From contig CAJTJG010000019.1 of NCBI GenBank assembly GCA_910576785.1, positions 1 to 64,000 of the forward strand: a stretch of 64,000 nucleotides of DNA. The letters are read 5' to 3'. Made by a program: the position numbers and the translations under genes. Position 1 is the stretch's first letter. The number at the start of each line of letters is the position of its first letter. Below the pieces are notes generated by a model, which did no database searches, was not told the DNA's origin, and saw nothing but the letters and a program-made list of their open reading frames with translations. Positions 48,220 to 56,186 of this stretch are shown piece after piece. Source of the stretch: an uncultured Duncaniella sp. GTDB lineage: Bacteria; Bacteroidota; Bacteroidia; Bacteroidales; Muribaculaceae.

Positions 48220-49434
48220 ATGAAATCACTCAAACGATATCTTGACCGTGTCAAGCCCAACTTCGAGCCGGGAGGCAAACTGCAGAGCCTTCAGAGCGTC
48301 TATGACGGGTTTGAGACGTTCCTGTTCACACCCAACACCACCTCCCGCCCCGGAGCGGTGAATGTCCATGACGCCCTCGATTCCAAGCGCATCATGATCA
48401 TCGTGGTCCTCGCGCTGATGCCATGTCTGCTCTTCGGCATGTACAACACAGGCTATCAGAACTGGCTCGCAGCCGGCGCCACCGAATTTCCGTTCTGGCA
48501 ACTGATGGCCTACGGCTTTCTGGCCGTAATACCCCGCATACTTGTAGCCTACGTAGTAGGCCTCGGCATAGAATTTGCCGTTGCCCAGTGGCGCCACGAG
48601 GAGATCCAGGAGGGATTCCTGGTGACCGGAATACTCATACCTCTCATATGCCCGGTGGAGACACCGCTGTGGATGCTCGCAGTGGCTACCGCCTTCTCGG
48701 TCATCTTCGTCAAGGAAGTGTTCGGCGGCACAGGCTACAATGTGTTCAACGTAGCCCTCGTCACCCGCGCTTTCCTATTCTTCGCCTATCCGGCACAAAT
48801 GAGCGGCGACAAAGTCTTCGTGTCAACCGACTCCATACTCGGCCTCGGTCACGACCTGCCTGACAGTTTCACCGGCGCCACCCCACTCGGACAGATCGCG
48901 TCCTTCGCCGGCGACAAGCTTGAGCTCCTCAACCTGCGTGGCGATGTCATCTCCACCTGGGACGCATTCCTGGGTCTCATACCCGGATCATTCGGCGAGA
49001 CTTCAACTCTCTGCATCCTCATAGGCGCGGTCATACTTCTGGCCACAGGCATCGCTTCATGGCGCATCATGCTCAGCGTCATAGCCGGAGGCCTGATTAT
49101 GGGTTGGATAGCCAACGTGTTCGAGACGCCGACCTACCCCGCGTCGTTCCTCTCACCCGTTGACCAGCTTCTCTTCGGAGGCTTCGCCTTTGCAGCCGTC
49201 TTCATGGCCACCGATCCCGTGACAGCGGCACGCACAGGCGTAGGAAAATACGTCTACGGTCTGCTTGTAGGCGTAATGGCTGTACTCATCCGCACCTACA
49301 ACAACGGCTACCCCGAAGGTGCCATGCTGGCTGTCCTTCTGGCCAATGCCCTCGCACCGCTCATCGACTATTGTGTGGTGCAGGCCAATGTGTCACGCCG
49401 CAGGAAACGCCTGCGTGAAAGAGCCGGCGCATGA
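48220..49434 (+). CDS. nqrB: Na+-NQR subunit B
   Basis: This 404-residue membrane subunit has about ten helices. The FMN attachment motif FTGATPLGQI is near residues 217-226; the Thr there carries covalently bound FMN in this family. NqrB is central to sodium translocation and quinone reduction. Length and order match the standard operon. Confidence 0.95.
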   Translation: MKSLKRYLDRVKPNFEPGGKLQSLQSVYDGFETFLFTPNTTSRPGAVNVHDALDSKRIMIIVVLALMPCLLFGMYNTGYQNWLAAGATEFPFWQLMAYGFLAVIPRILVAYVVGLGIEFAVAQWRHEEIQEGFLVTGILIPLICPVETPLWMLAVATAFSVIFVKEVFGGTGYNVFNVALVTRAFLFFAYPAQMSGDKVFVSTDSILGLGHDLPDSFTGATPLGQIASFAGDKLELLNLRGDVISTWDAFLGLIPGSFGETSTLCILIGAVILLATGIASWRIMLSVIAGGLIMGWIANVFETPTYPASFLSPVDQLLFGGFAFAAVFMATDPVTAARTGVGKYVYGLLVGVMAVLIRTYNNGYPEGAMLAVLLANALAPLIDYCVVQANVSRRRKRLRERAGA

Positions 49435-49468
49435 TCCCATCCACACCAACATCATCATCCACCACACT

Positions 49469-50176
49469 ATGAACAAGCAAAGCAATACATATACGATCAT
49501 ATATATAATCGTGCTCGTAGTGCTTGTCGGCACAGCTCTGGCGGCCACATCCCTGGCTCTCAAGGATAGGCAGCAGGAGAACATCAATGCCGACAAGATG
49601 AACCAGATCCTTGCCGCCGCGCTCATCACTCCTGCCAAGGGTGAGACCGTGGCCGACTTCGACCGCTACATCACCTCCCAACTCGTGGTCAACGAACTCG
49701 GCGATACCATTGCCGGCGTCAAAGCGTTCGACGTAAACGTAGCCGCCGAAGTCAAGCTTCCTGCCGATCAGCGCAAACTCCCTGTCTTTGTATGCACCAC
49801 TCCCGATGGAGCCACAAAATACATCCTTCCAGCCTATGGTGCCGGACTCTGGGGCCCGATATGGGGTTATGTAGCCTTCGATTCCGACGGATCCACGATC
49901 TACGGCGCATACTTCGCCCATCAGGGAGAGACCCCCGGACTCGGAGCCGAAATCGAAAAACCGGCTTTCTCTGATCAATTCAAGGGCAAGCACATATTCA
50001 AGGACGGCCGCTTCCATCCCATAGCCGTTGTCAAGGCCGGACAGCTCCCAATAGGCAACGAAGACTATGTGGACGGCATATCAGGAGGCACCATCACATC
50101 AAAGGGTGTAGGCTCGATGCTTGACAACAGCCTCACACCCTACCGCGGTTTTCTCGAGAAACTTGCCGGCAAATAA
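49469..50176 (+). CDS. nqrC: Na+-NQR subunit C
   Basis: This 235-residue subunit starts MNKQSNTYTIIYIIVL (ATG 49469), with one N-terminal membrane helix. An upstream frame from 49319 overlaps nqrB and is not used. The covalent FMN motif reads SGGTITSKG near residues 203-211, a variant of the usual SGATxT that keeps the flavin-binding Thr. The rest is a periplasmic domain. Confidence 0.94.
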   Translation: MNKQSNTYTIIYIIVLVVLVGTALAATSLALKDRQQENINADKMNQILAAALITPAKGETVADFDRYITSQLVVNELGDTIAGVKAFDVNVAAEVKLPADQRKLPVFVCTTPDGATKYILPAYGAGLWGPIWGYVAFDSDGSTIYGAYFAHQGETPGLGAEIEKPAFSDQFKGKHIFKDGRFHPIAVVKAGQLPIGNEDYVDGISGGTITSKGVGSMLDNSLTPYRGFLEKLAGK

Positions 50177-50210
50177 TAACCTATTTTCATAAAAAAAACG
50201 TTTTTCAGCC

Positions 50211-50837
50211 ATGGCAGAAAAGATCAAGAATACCGACGTGCTCTTCAATCCCCTGTCGAAGAACAACCCCGTCGTGGTGCAGGTGCTCGGCATCTGCTCC
50301 GTCCTGGCCGTCACAGCCAAGCTCGAGCCGGCCATCGTAATGGGCGTCTCGGTAATAGCCGTGCTCGCCTTCGCCAACGTCATAATATCGCTCCTGCGCA
50401 ACACCATCCCCACCAACATACGCATCATCGTGCAGCTTGTAGTGGTGGCCGGACTGGTGGTCATCGTCGACCAGGTGCTCAAGGCATTCGCCTACGATGC
50501 CTCCAAGCAGCTCTCCGTATTCATCGGACTTATAATCACCAACTGTATACTCATGGGACGCCTCGAGGCATTCGCCATGGGCAACAAACCCTGGCCATCG
50601 TTCCTCGACGGTGTGGGCAACGGTCTGGGTTATGCCATCATCCTCGTCATCGTAGGATTCTTCCGCGAACTCCTCGGCAGCGGCTCCCTGCTGGGCTATC
50701 AGATCATCCCGCAGGGTTGGTATGAAGCCGGCTACGTCAACAACGGCCTTATGATCCTCCCCCCGATGGCCCTCATCGTGGTGGCATGCATCATATGGGT
50801 GCAGCGCTCCATCAACAAGGACCTGCAGGAAGAGTAA
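50211..50837 (+). CDS. nqrD: Na+-NQR subunit D
   Basis: This 208-residue integral membrane subunit has six helices. Conserved segments include IVDQVLKAFAYDASKQLSVF, IITNCILMGRLEAFA and DGVGNGLGYAII. With NqrE it forms the membrane core that holds an iron centre between the two. Confidence 0.95.
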   Translation: MAEKIKNTDVLFNPLSKNNPVVVQVLGICSVLAVTAKLEPAIVMGVSVIAVLAFANVIISLLRNTIPTNIRIIVQLVVVAGLVVIVDQVLKAFAYDASKQLSVFIGLIITNCILMGRLEAFAMGNKPWPSFLDGVGNGLGYAIILVIVGFFRELLGSGSLLGYQIIPQGWYEAGYVNNGLMILPPMALIVVACIIWVQRSINKDLQEE

Positions 50838-50870
50838 CATCCCCCACCCTATTTCCCAAGCACCAACCAT

Positions 50871-51488
50871 ATGGAAAATCTCAACATATTCATAAGGTCG
50901 ATCTTCGTCGACAACATGATCTTCGCCTACTTCCTCGGCATGTGCTCCTTCATAGCCGTGTCAAAGAACGTGAAGACCGCCTTCGGCCTCGGAGTGGCCG
51001 TCACATTCATGCTCGTGGTCACACTTCCGGTCAACTATCTGTTGGAGAACTACGTGCTCCGCCCCGGCGCACTGTCATGGCTCGGCGAGGAGTTTGCCAC
51101 AGTAGATCTCAGCTTCCTCTCGCTCATCATGTTCATAGCCGTCATCGCCTCAATGACACAGCTCGTGGAGATGGCTGTAGAGAAGTACAGCCCCGCCCTC
51201 TACTCTTCGCTGGGCATATTCCTGCCGCTCATCGCCGTAAACTGCGCCATACTCGGTGGTTCGCTGTTCATGCAGCAGCGTGACTTCCCGAGCATATGGA
51301 CCGCCGTATGCGCCGGCGGCGGATGGGGTCTCGGATGGTTGCTGGCCATCACGGCCATAGCTGCCATACGCGAGCGCCTGGCCGTCTACTCCAACATCCC
51401 CGGCCCGCTGCGCGGCGTAGGCATAACATTCATCCTCACAGCCCTCATGGGCATCGCCTTCATGAGTTTCTTAGGTATTAAAATCTAA
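50871..51488 (+). CDS. nqrE: Na+-NQR subunit E
   Basis: This 205-residue six-helix membrane subunit pairs with NqrD. Conserved NqrE segments include NMIFAYFLGMCSFIAVS, LPLIAVNCAILGGSLF and AAIRERLAVYSNIPGPLRG; the Cys in VNCAI and in GMCSF are family positions. Confidence 0.95.
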   Translation: MENLNIFIRSIFVDNMIFAYFLGMCSFIAVSKNVKTAFGLGVAVTFMLVVTLPVNYLLENYVLRPGALSWLGEEFATVDLSFLSLIMFIAVIASMTQLVEMAVEKYSPALYSSLGIFLPLIAVNCAILGGSLFMQQRDFPSIWTAVCAGGGWGLGWLLAITAIAAIRERLAVYSNIPGPLRGVGITFILTALMGIAFMSFLGIKI

Positions 51489-51503
51489 ACGTTAAACAGA
51501 CCA

Positions 51504-52769
51504 ATGCTGACGATTCTATCAGGCGTATGCATATTCCTGGTGATCACCCTTCTGCTGGTGATCATCCTGCTCATCGCCAAGAAATATCTTGTCCATTCGG
51601 GCAAAGTAAAGATCACGCTCAACTCCGACACTGTCATCGAGGCCGACTCAGGCAAATCGTTACTGTCCACCCTCGCCGACTCCAACATCTTCCTTCCATC
51701 AGCCTGCGGCGGCAAAGGCTCATGCGGCCAGTGCAAATGTCAGGTCACCAAAGGTGGCGGAGACATCCTACCCACAGAGAAAGTCCACTTCTCGCGCAAG
51801 GAGCAGCAGGACCACTGGCGTCTGGGGTGTCAGGTCAAAGTCAAGGAAGACTGCGACATACTCGTGCCCGCCTCGGCGCTTGATGTCAAGGAGTGGGAAT
51901 GCGAAGTGATATCCAACAAGAACGTGGCCACTTTCATCAAGGAGTTCATCGTAGCTCTCCCCCCAGGCGCCCACATGGACTTCATCCCCGGATCCTACGC
52001 CCAGATAAAGATACCCGAATACGAGATGGACTACGACAAGGATATCGACAAGGACTCCATCGGTGCCGAATACCTCCCCGCATGGGAAAAATTCGGACTC
52101 TTCACACTCAAGTGCAAAAACACCGAGAGCACCGTGCGTGCCTACTCCATGGCCAACTACCCCGAGGAAGGCGACCGCATCATGCTCACCGTCCGTATAG
52201 CCACCCCGCCTTTCAAGCCGAAACCTCAGGTAGGCTTCCAGGACGTGATGCCAGGCATTGCTTCCAGCTATATATTCACACTCAAGCCCGGCGACAAGGT
52301 CCGCATGAGCGGTCCCTACGGAGACTTCCACCCCATCGTTGACTCCAAAGCCGAGATGATGTGGATAGGTGGAGGTGCCGGTATGGCTCCTCTGCGCGCC
52401 CAAATCATGTGGCTCACCAAGACACTCCACACCACTGACCGTGTGATGAACTACTTCTACGGCGCCCGTGCCCTCAACGAGGTGTTCTATCTTGATGACT
52501 TCATGCAGCTTGAAAAGGAATTCCCCAACTTCAAGTTCCATCTCGCCCTCGACCGTCCCGATCCGGCAGCTGACGCCGCCGGCGTGAAGTACACCGCCGG
52601 ATTCGTTCATCAGGTCATCTACGAGACATACCTGAAGAACCATCCAGATCCTGAGGACATCGAATACTACATGTGTGGCCCCGGGCCCATGAGCGCCGCT
52701 GTCAACAAAATGCTCGACGATCTCGGCGTGGATCCCACCTCTGTCCATTACGACAACTTCGGAGGCTGA
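51504..52769 (+). CDS. nqrF: Na+-NQR subunit F (NADH-binding)
   Basis: This 421-residue subunit takes electrons from NADH. One N-terminal membrane helix (about 2-26) is followed by a 2Fe-2S ferredoxin domain with Cys68, Cys74, Cys77 and a fourth Cys near 113 (RLGCQVK). A FAD domain (RAYSMANYP) and an NADH-binding domain (WIGGGAGMAPLR, MCGPGPM) follow. It ends the nqr operon and is followed by a very strong hairpin at 52821-52918. Confidence 0.96.
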   Translation: MLTILSGVCIFLVITLLLVIILLIAKKYLVHSGKVKITLNSDTVIEADSGKSLLSTLADSNIFLPSACGGKGSCGQCKCQVTKGGGDILPTEKVHFSRKEQQDHWRLGCQVKVKEDCDILVPASALDVKEWECEVISNKNVATFIKEFIVALPPGAHMDFIPGSYAQIKIPEYEMDYDKDIDKDSIGAEYLPAWEKFGLFTLKCKNTESTVRAYSMANYPEEGDRIMLTVRIATPPFKPKPQVGFQDVMPGIASSYIFTLKPGDKVRMSGPYGDFHPIVDSKAEMMWIGGGAGMAPLRAQIMWLTKTLHTTDRVMNYFYGARALNEVFYLDDFMQLEKEFPNFKFHLALDRPDPAADAAGVKYTAGFVHQVIYETYLKNHPDPEDIEYYMCGPGPMSAAVNKMLDDLGVDPTSVHYDNFGG

Positions 52770-52820
52770 TCCCCGCCCCTCAAAAAACCAATGCGGACAA
52801 AGTCATAGTCTCCTAAAAGA

Positions 52821-52918
52821 CACGAAGGGAAGAAGGAAGGACAAAAGTCACAGAGTTTTAATTATCAGTATGATTATTTCATTCTCTGTGACTTTTGTCC
52901 TTCCTTCTTCCCTTCGTG
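52821..52918. repeat. Palindromic repeat element C, also terminator of the nqr operon
   Basis: Two perfect 35-base arms (52821-52855 and 52884-52918) enclose a 28-base loop with TTAATTATCAGTATGA. Arms this long are more than a terminator needs. The loop and the arm core AAGGACAAAAG are shared with the element at 39492-39598, suggesting a small family of palindromic repeats. Confidence 0.8.
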
Positions 52919-52992
52919 TATCTCTATCACGGCCCATCACGGCAAAAAAGCCGCATTTTATGTATATAATCACATAATTATGTCGAAAAACA

Positions 52993-53022
52993 TTGTCGTG
53001 AAACCGTTTTTTTGTAACTTTG
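52993..53022 (+). promoter_or_regulatory. Promoter of the YjbH-like gene pair
   Basis: TTG at 52993-52995, 19 bases, then TAACTTTG at 53015-53022 match the Bacteroidota consensus. The leader to the ATG at 53156 is about 125 bases. Confidence 0.65.
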
Positions 53023-53155
53023 CACCTTGTAAATTCAAATCACGCTCAAAATTAACCTGACAGATAGGCCGATAGCTTAAAGTCCGGTGGATTTCATCCA
53101 TTATCCCGAAGTATTCACACAGTTCACTAACGCGTATCTCTCCAGATATCCAATT

Positions 53156-54055
53156 ATGAAGAATCTATTGACAAGCTTGCTGTTGCTGCTGCTGACCCTC
53201 ACGCCGCACGATATTGCCGCACAAGGCAAGGCTGGCTCGGTGGATATCTTCATGGGAGTAGACTTCAACTATAGAGATATATGGTTCAACAACCGCGTGT
53301 ATGACGTGCTCGTAAATCTCACACCTGGCGCCAGATGGAACATAGGCAACCGCTGGGAGATGGCCGGACAGGTGTTCATACCCGTGATAAACCAGTATGG
53401 CGACTACTACAAATATCCTCGTCTCCATAACCTCACACTATCCAAGCAACTCGCCTGTGGATCACGGTGGAAAATGAAATTCACCGGAGGAGTATTCGGA
53501 TCCGAGCGTTATGGTCTGGACATGAAAAACATGTTCATCATCAACCGTTGGCTCGCGCTTACAGCAGAAGCAGGTATCACCGGCTTCCTCTCCATGGCCG
53601 ACGGTTGGTATGCCACAGCCATGAAGACATTCACCATACAGGCCGGACCGGAGATATATCTCCATCCGTGGAACACCCAGATAAGTGTGCGTGGCGGCCG
53701 TTACATATATGGCGACTACGGCGCAGTGGCCGAAGGCTGGCGCCACTTCAAGCATGTGAGCGTGGGCGCCTACGCATCCTACAGCAACAAAGGCAAGGAA
53801 GATTTCGGATTCAAGGTGATAGTGATGCTTCCACCCTACAAACGCACCCACCGCAAGGTCAACTTCCGCCCGGCAAGCAACTTCCGGCTCACCTACAGTG
53901 TGGAGGCCGACCCGTACTCCAACATGACATACGCCACCGACCCCGAAGAGAACGAAAGGGATGGATGGTTTGACAGGGATCTTCTGCCATGGGGACAGGA
54001 TCTCATGGATCCTGACTTCACCTATAAGGAACGAAAGGAGGTGGAGAAGAGATGA
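53156..54055 (+). CDS. YjbH-like exported protein (first of a pair)
   Basis: This 299-residue protein has a signal peptide (MKNLLTSLLLLLLTLTPHDIAAQ; ATG 53156). Its beta-barrel pattern resembles the later part of YjbH-type exopolysaccharide proteins: GNRWEMAGQVFIPVINQYGD, RYGLDMKNMFII, SVRGGRYIYGDYG. It lacks the N-terminal GLxxTPSA motif seen in the next gene, so the two may together do what one longer YjbH does elsewhere. An in-frame ATG at 53087 would hide the signal peptide. Its stop overlaps the next ATG. A role in surface polysaccharide is inferred. Confidence 0.65.
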   Translation: MKNLLTSLLLLLLTLTPHDIAAQGKAGSVDIFMGVDFNYRDIWFNNRVYDVLVNLTPGARWNIGNRWEMAGQVFIPVINQYGDYYKYPRLHNLTLSKQLACGSRWKMKFTGGVFGSERYGLDMKNMFIINRWLALTAEAGITGFLSMADGWYATAMKTFTIQAGPEIYLHPWNTQISVRGGRYIYGDYGAVAEGWRHFKHVSVGAYASYSNKGKEDFGFKVIVMLPPYKRTHRKVNFRPASNFRLTYSVEADPYSNMTYATDPEENERDGWFDRDLLPWGQDLMDPDFTYKERKEVEKR

Positions 54056-54813
54056 AAACATCCACACGCATACTCTTGACCCTCAGCCTCATCATAGCCT
54101 CGGCCAGTTCGGTGTCGGCACAGCTATACACAGGGCTCACCGGCCTGATCCACACCCCCTCGGCCGAGATGATGGACGAAGGTGACATCATGGTGGGCGG
54201 GTACTATATGAACAAACACTTCACCCCCGATGCCGGATTCAGCTACAATGGCCGTAAATTCGGCACATACGACTTCTATCTCTCCATAGCCCCATTCAGC
54301 TGGGTGGAGGTGAGCTATACGTTCACCCTACAGAAAACACCTGACCATAACAACCCTGACAGATTGAAATTCAATCACAAGGACCGCTACTTCTCCATAA
54401 AATTCAATCCTTTGCGCGAGGGTAAATACTGGCCGGCCATTGCCATAGGTTCAAACGACTTCATCGGATCGCCGACCAAGAACCACGCCAACGAAGACCT
54501 CGGCGAAGGATATTTCAACAACTACTTCATAGCCGCCACCAAGCATTTCAATCCCTACGGCCAGGAAATAGGCGTCAACCTCGCCTACAGATATTCACCT
54601 AAGGATTTCAACCGCAAATGGAACGGAGTGGTGGGCGGCCTCACATGGCGTCCACGATGGGTGCCGCAACTACGCGTCATGGTGGAATATACGGGTGACG
54701 GCATCAACTTCGGCGCCGACTGTCTGCTGTGGCGCCATCTATTCATCCAGGCAGCTGTTCTGGACGGCCGATATTTCACAGGAGGCATGTGCTTCAGAGC
54801 CAATCTATTTTAG
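54052..54813 (+). CDS. YjbH-like outer-membrane protein (second of a pair)
   Basis: This 253-residue protein has a signal peptide ending SSVSAQ and the YjbH N-terminal hallmark (GLTGLIHTPSAEMMDEGDIMVGGYY). Amphipathic beta-strands run to a C-terminal ANLF, a typical outer-membrane barrel ending. YjbH family proteins act with exopolysaccharide systems, but no glycosyltransferase lies nearby. It is translationally coupled (ATGA) to the preceding gene. Confidence 0.7.
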   Translation: MKTSTRILLTLSLIIASASSVSAQLYTGLTGLIHTPSAEMMDEGDIMVGGYYMNKHFTPDAGFSYNGRKFGTYDFYLSIAPFSWVEVSYTFTLQKTPDHNNPDRLKFNHKDRYFSIKFNPLREGKYWPAIAIGSNDFIGSPTKNHANEDLGEGYFNNYFIAATKHFNPYGQEIGVNLAYRYSPKDFNRKWNGVVGGLTWRPRWVPQLRVMVEYTGDGINFGADCLLWRHLFIQAAVLDGRYFTGGMCFRANLF

Positions 54814-54850
54814 TAATAACACAATAATCAATATAAAACCAAACCATTAA

Positions 54851-56044
54851 ATGAAAATGCAAAAATTAATCAGAAACGGAGTCTACGCACTCCTCGGATG
54901 CATGATCGCTTTCGGTACAACCTCTTGCCACAAGGACGGTCCCTATTGGAACGAAGCTCCCACCGTGACCACTGTCTACAACATATCCGGCTCTGTAGCC
55001 GCTATGAACGGCAAGGGTATCCAGAATGCCACCGTTGTGCTCAGCGGCACTGAGAACGCCACTGTAAAGACCGATGCCAACGGTTACTTCCTCTTCTCCA
55101 ATGTCAAGACCGGCGACTACACCATCAAGGTTTCTGCCGAGGGTAAGGTGAGCCGCGAGACAACCGTAAAGGTAATCAACAACGGCAAAGGCCAGAACGT
55201 GGTGTGGAACGTAATGCTCCCCAACATCGAGGCCGAGAAAGAGATCAAAGTGACCAACCAGGGCGGTGAGGGTGCCGTAGTCACCGAGGCTCTCGAGGGC
55301 AACGAAAAGGCCGAGATCGACGTGGAAGTAAACGTTGATTCCGACGACCTCAACAAGAACGCCACCATCAAGATCTCCCCCATCTATGATGAGTCAGAGG
55401 CTGCCGTATCGCGTGCCGTCACCAAGACCATGATGGTAGGCGCCAAGCTCTCCTGCTCCGACAGCAGCGTGCGCATCGAGAAGCCCATCGAGATCACATT
55501 CAACGTGGACGAGGTTACCACCGCCGAGGTAAAGGCACAGAAGTATGTCAACGGCAACTGGGTGGACGTACCCTGCCGCATGGAGAATGGCAAAGTCATC
55601 GTAGAGGCCGACTCCTTCACCTCCTATGGACTCTTTGCCGGCATCAACTTCACCTCCTCCACAAGGCATGAGGCACTCAAGTTCGGCCAGAATGTATGGG
55701 ACAACATCAACGGCACCCGCCCCATGACCGTAGGTGAGACAACCTACACCTATAAGGTCGGCATGGACATCCAGAGCCAGGGCACCACAGTGTTCACCGC
55801 ACTCCTCATCGAGGCCCTCGCCCGCGAGTTCGGCGCCAACTCCTACACCACCCAGGGCAAATATCCCGTCAACATGGACCTCCCCATGGGTTACTACCTT
55901 GAGCTCGCAGGTGATCAGGAGATCAACTCCGTCAAGGCCACTGTCGGATCGCGCAGCGTGAGCGGCACACAGTATGGCGACGTGACCATCACCCACAAGC
56001 TCATCAACCGCAACCACACCGGCGGCTCCAACCGTCCTATCTGA
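54851..56044 (+). CDS. Lipoprotein with carboxypeptidase-regulatory-like domain
   Basis: This 397-residue protein has a lipoprotein signal (AFGTTSCHKD). Residues 43-125 form a carboxypeptidase regulatory-like beta sandwich (NISGSVAAMNGKGIQNATVVL, TDANGYFLFSNVKTGDYTI). A beta-rich region with Asp/Asn strands follows, and the last 100 residues are of unknown fold. It probably sits in the periplasm or on the cell surface. It lies 37 bases after the YjbH-like pair, so may belong to the same transcript. Confidence 0.7.
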   Translation: MKMQKLIRNGVYALLGCMIAFGTTSCHKDGPYWNEAPTVTTVYNISGSVAAMNGKGIQNATVVLSGTENATVKTDANGYFLFSNVKTGDYTIKVSAEGKVSRETTVKVINNGKGQNVVWNVMLPNIEAEKEIKVTNQGGEGAVVTEALEGNEKAEIDVEVNVDSDDLNKNATIKISPIYDESEAAVSRAVTKTMMVGAKLSCSDSSVRIEKPIEITFNVDEVTTAEVKAQKYVNGNWVDVPCRMENGKVIVEADSFTSYGLFAGINFTSSTRHEALKFGQNVWDNINGTRPMTVGETTYTYKVGMDIQSQGTTVFTALLIEALAREFGANSYTTQGKYPVNMDLPMGYYLELAGDQEINSVKATVGSRSVSGTQYGDVTITHKLINRNHTGGSNRPI

Positions 56045-56079
56045 TCATAGACAGACCCAACATCTTATTATATTTTCCC

Positions 56080-56123
56080 GAATCCCGGAGGATAGGCCAT
56101 CATGGCAAAATCCTCCGGGATTC
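56080..56123 (+). terminator. Hairpin after the lipoprotein gene
   Basis: Perfect 14-base arms (GAATCCCGGAGGAT, 56080-56093, and complement, 56110-56123) follow the lipoprotein gene by 36 bases. A T run is lacking on the plus side. Confidence 0.6.
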
Positions 56124-56153
56124 ACCATATATGGACATATGGAAAAAATTTCG

Positions 56154-56161
56154 TAACTTTG
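56154..56161 (+). promoter_or_regulatory. -7 element of the ABC-F gene
   Basis: TAACTTTG sits 26 bases before the ATG at 56187 and fits the consensus. A matching -33 was not found. Confidence 0.45.
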
Positions 56162-56186
56162 CACCCCGAAAACTCAGATTCAACAT

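Noticed and set aside
51768..52748. Minus-strand open frame of 326 codons inside nqrF
   Set aside because: It mirrors nqrF, which has all its cofactor motifs; the antisense product looks like no protein family.
46854..52769. An Rnf electron transport complex
   Set aside because: Subunit A lacks RnfC-type ferredoxin clusters, and NqrF has the 2Fe-2S, FAD and NADH domains. The order nqrABCDEF fits Na+-NQR.
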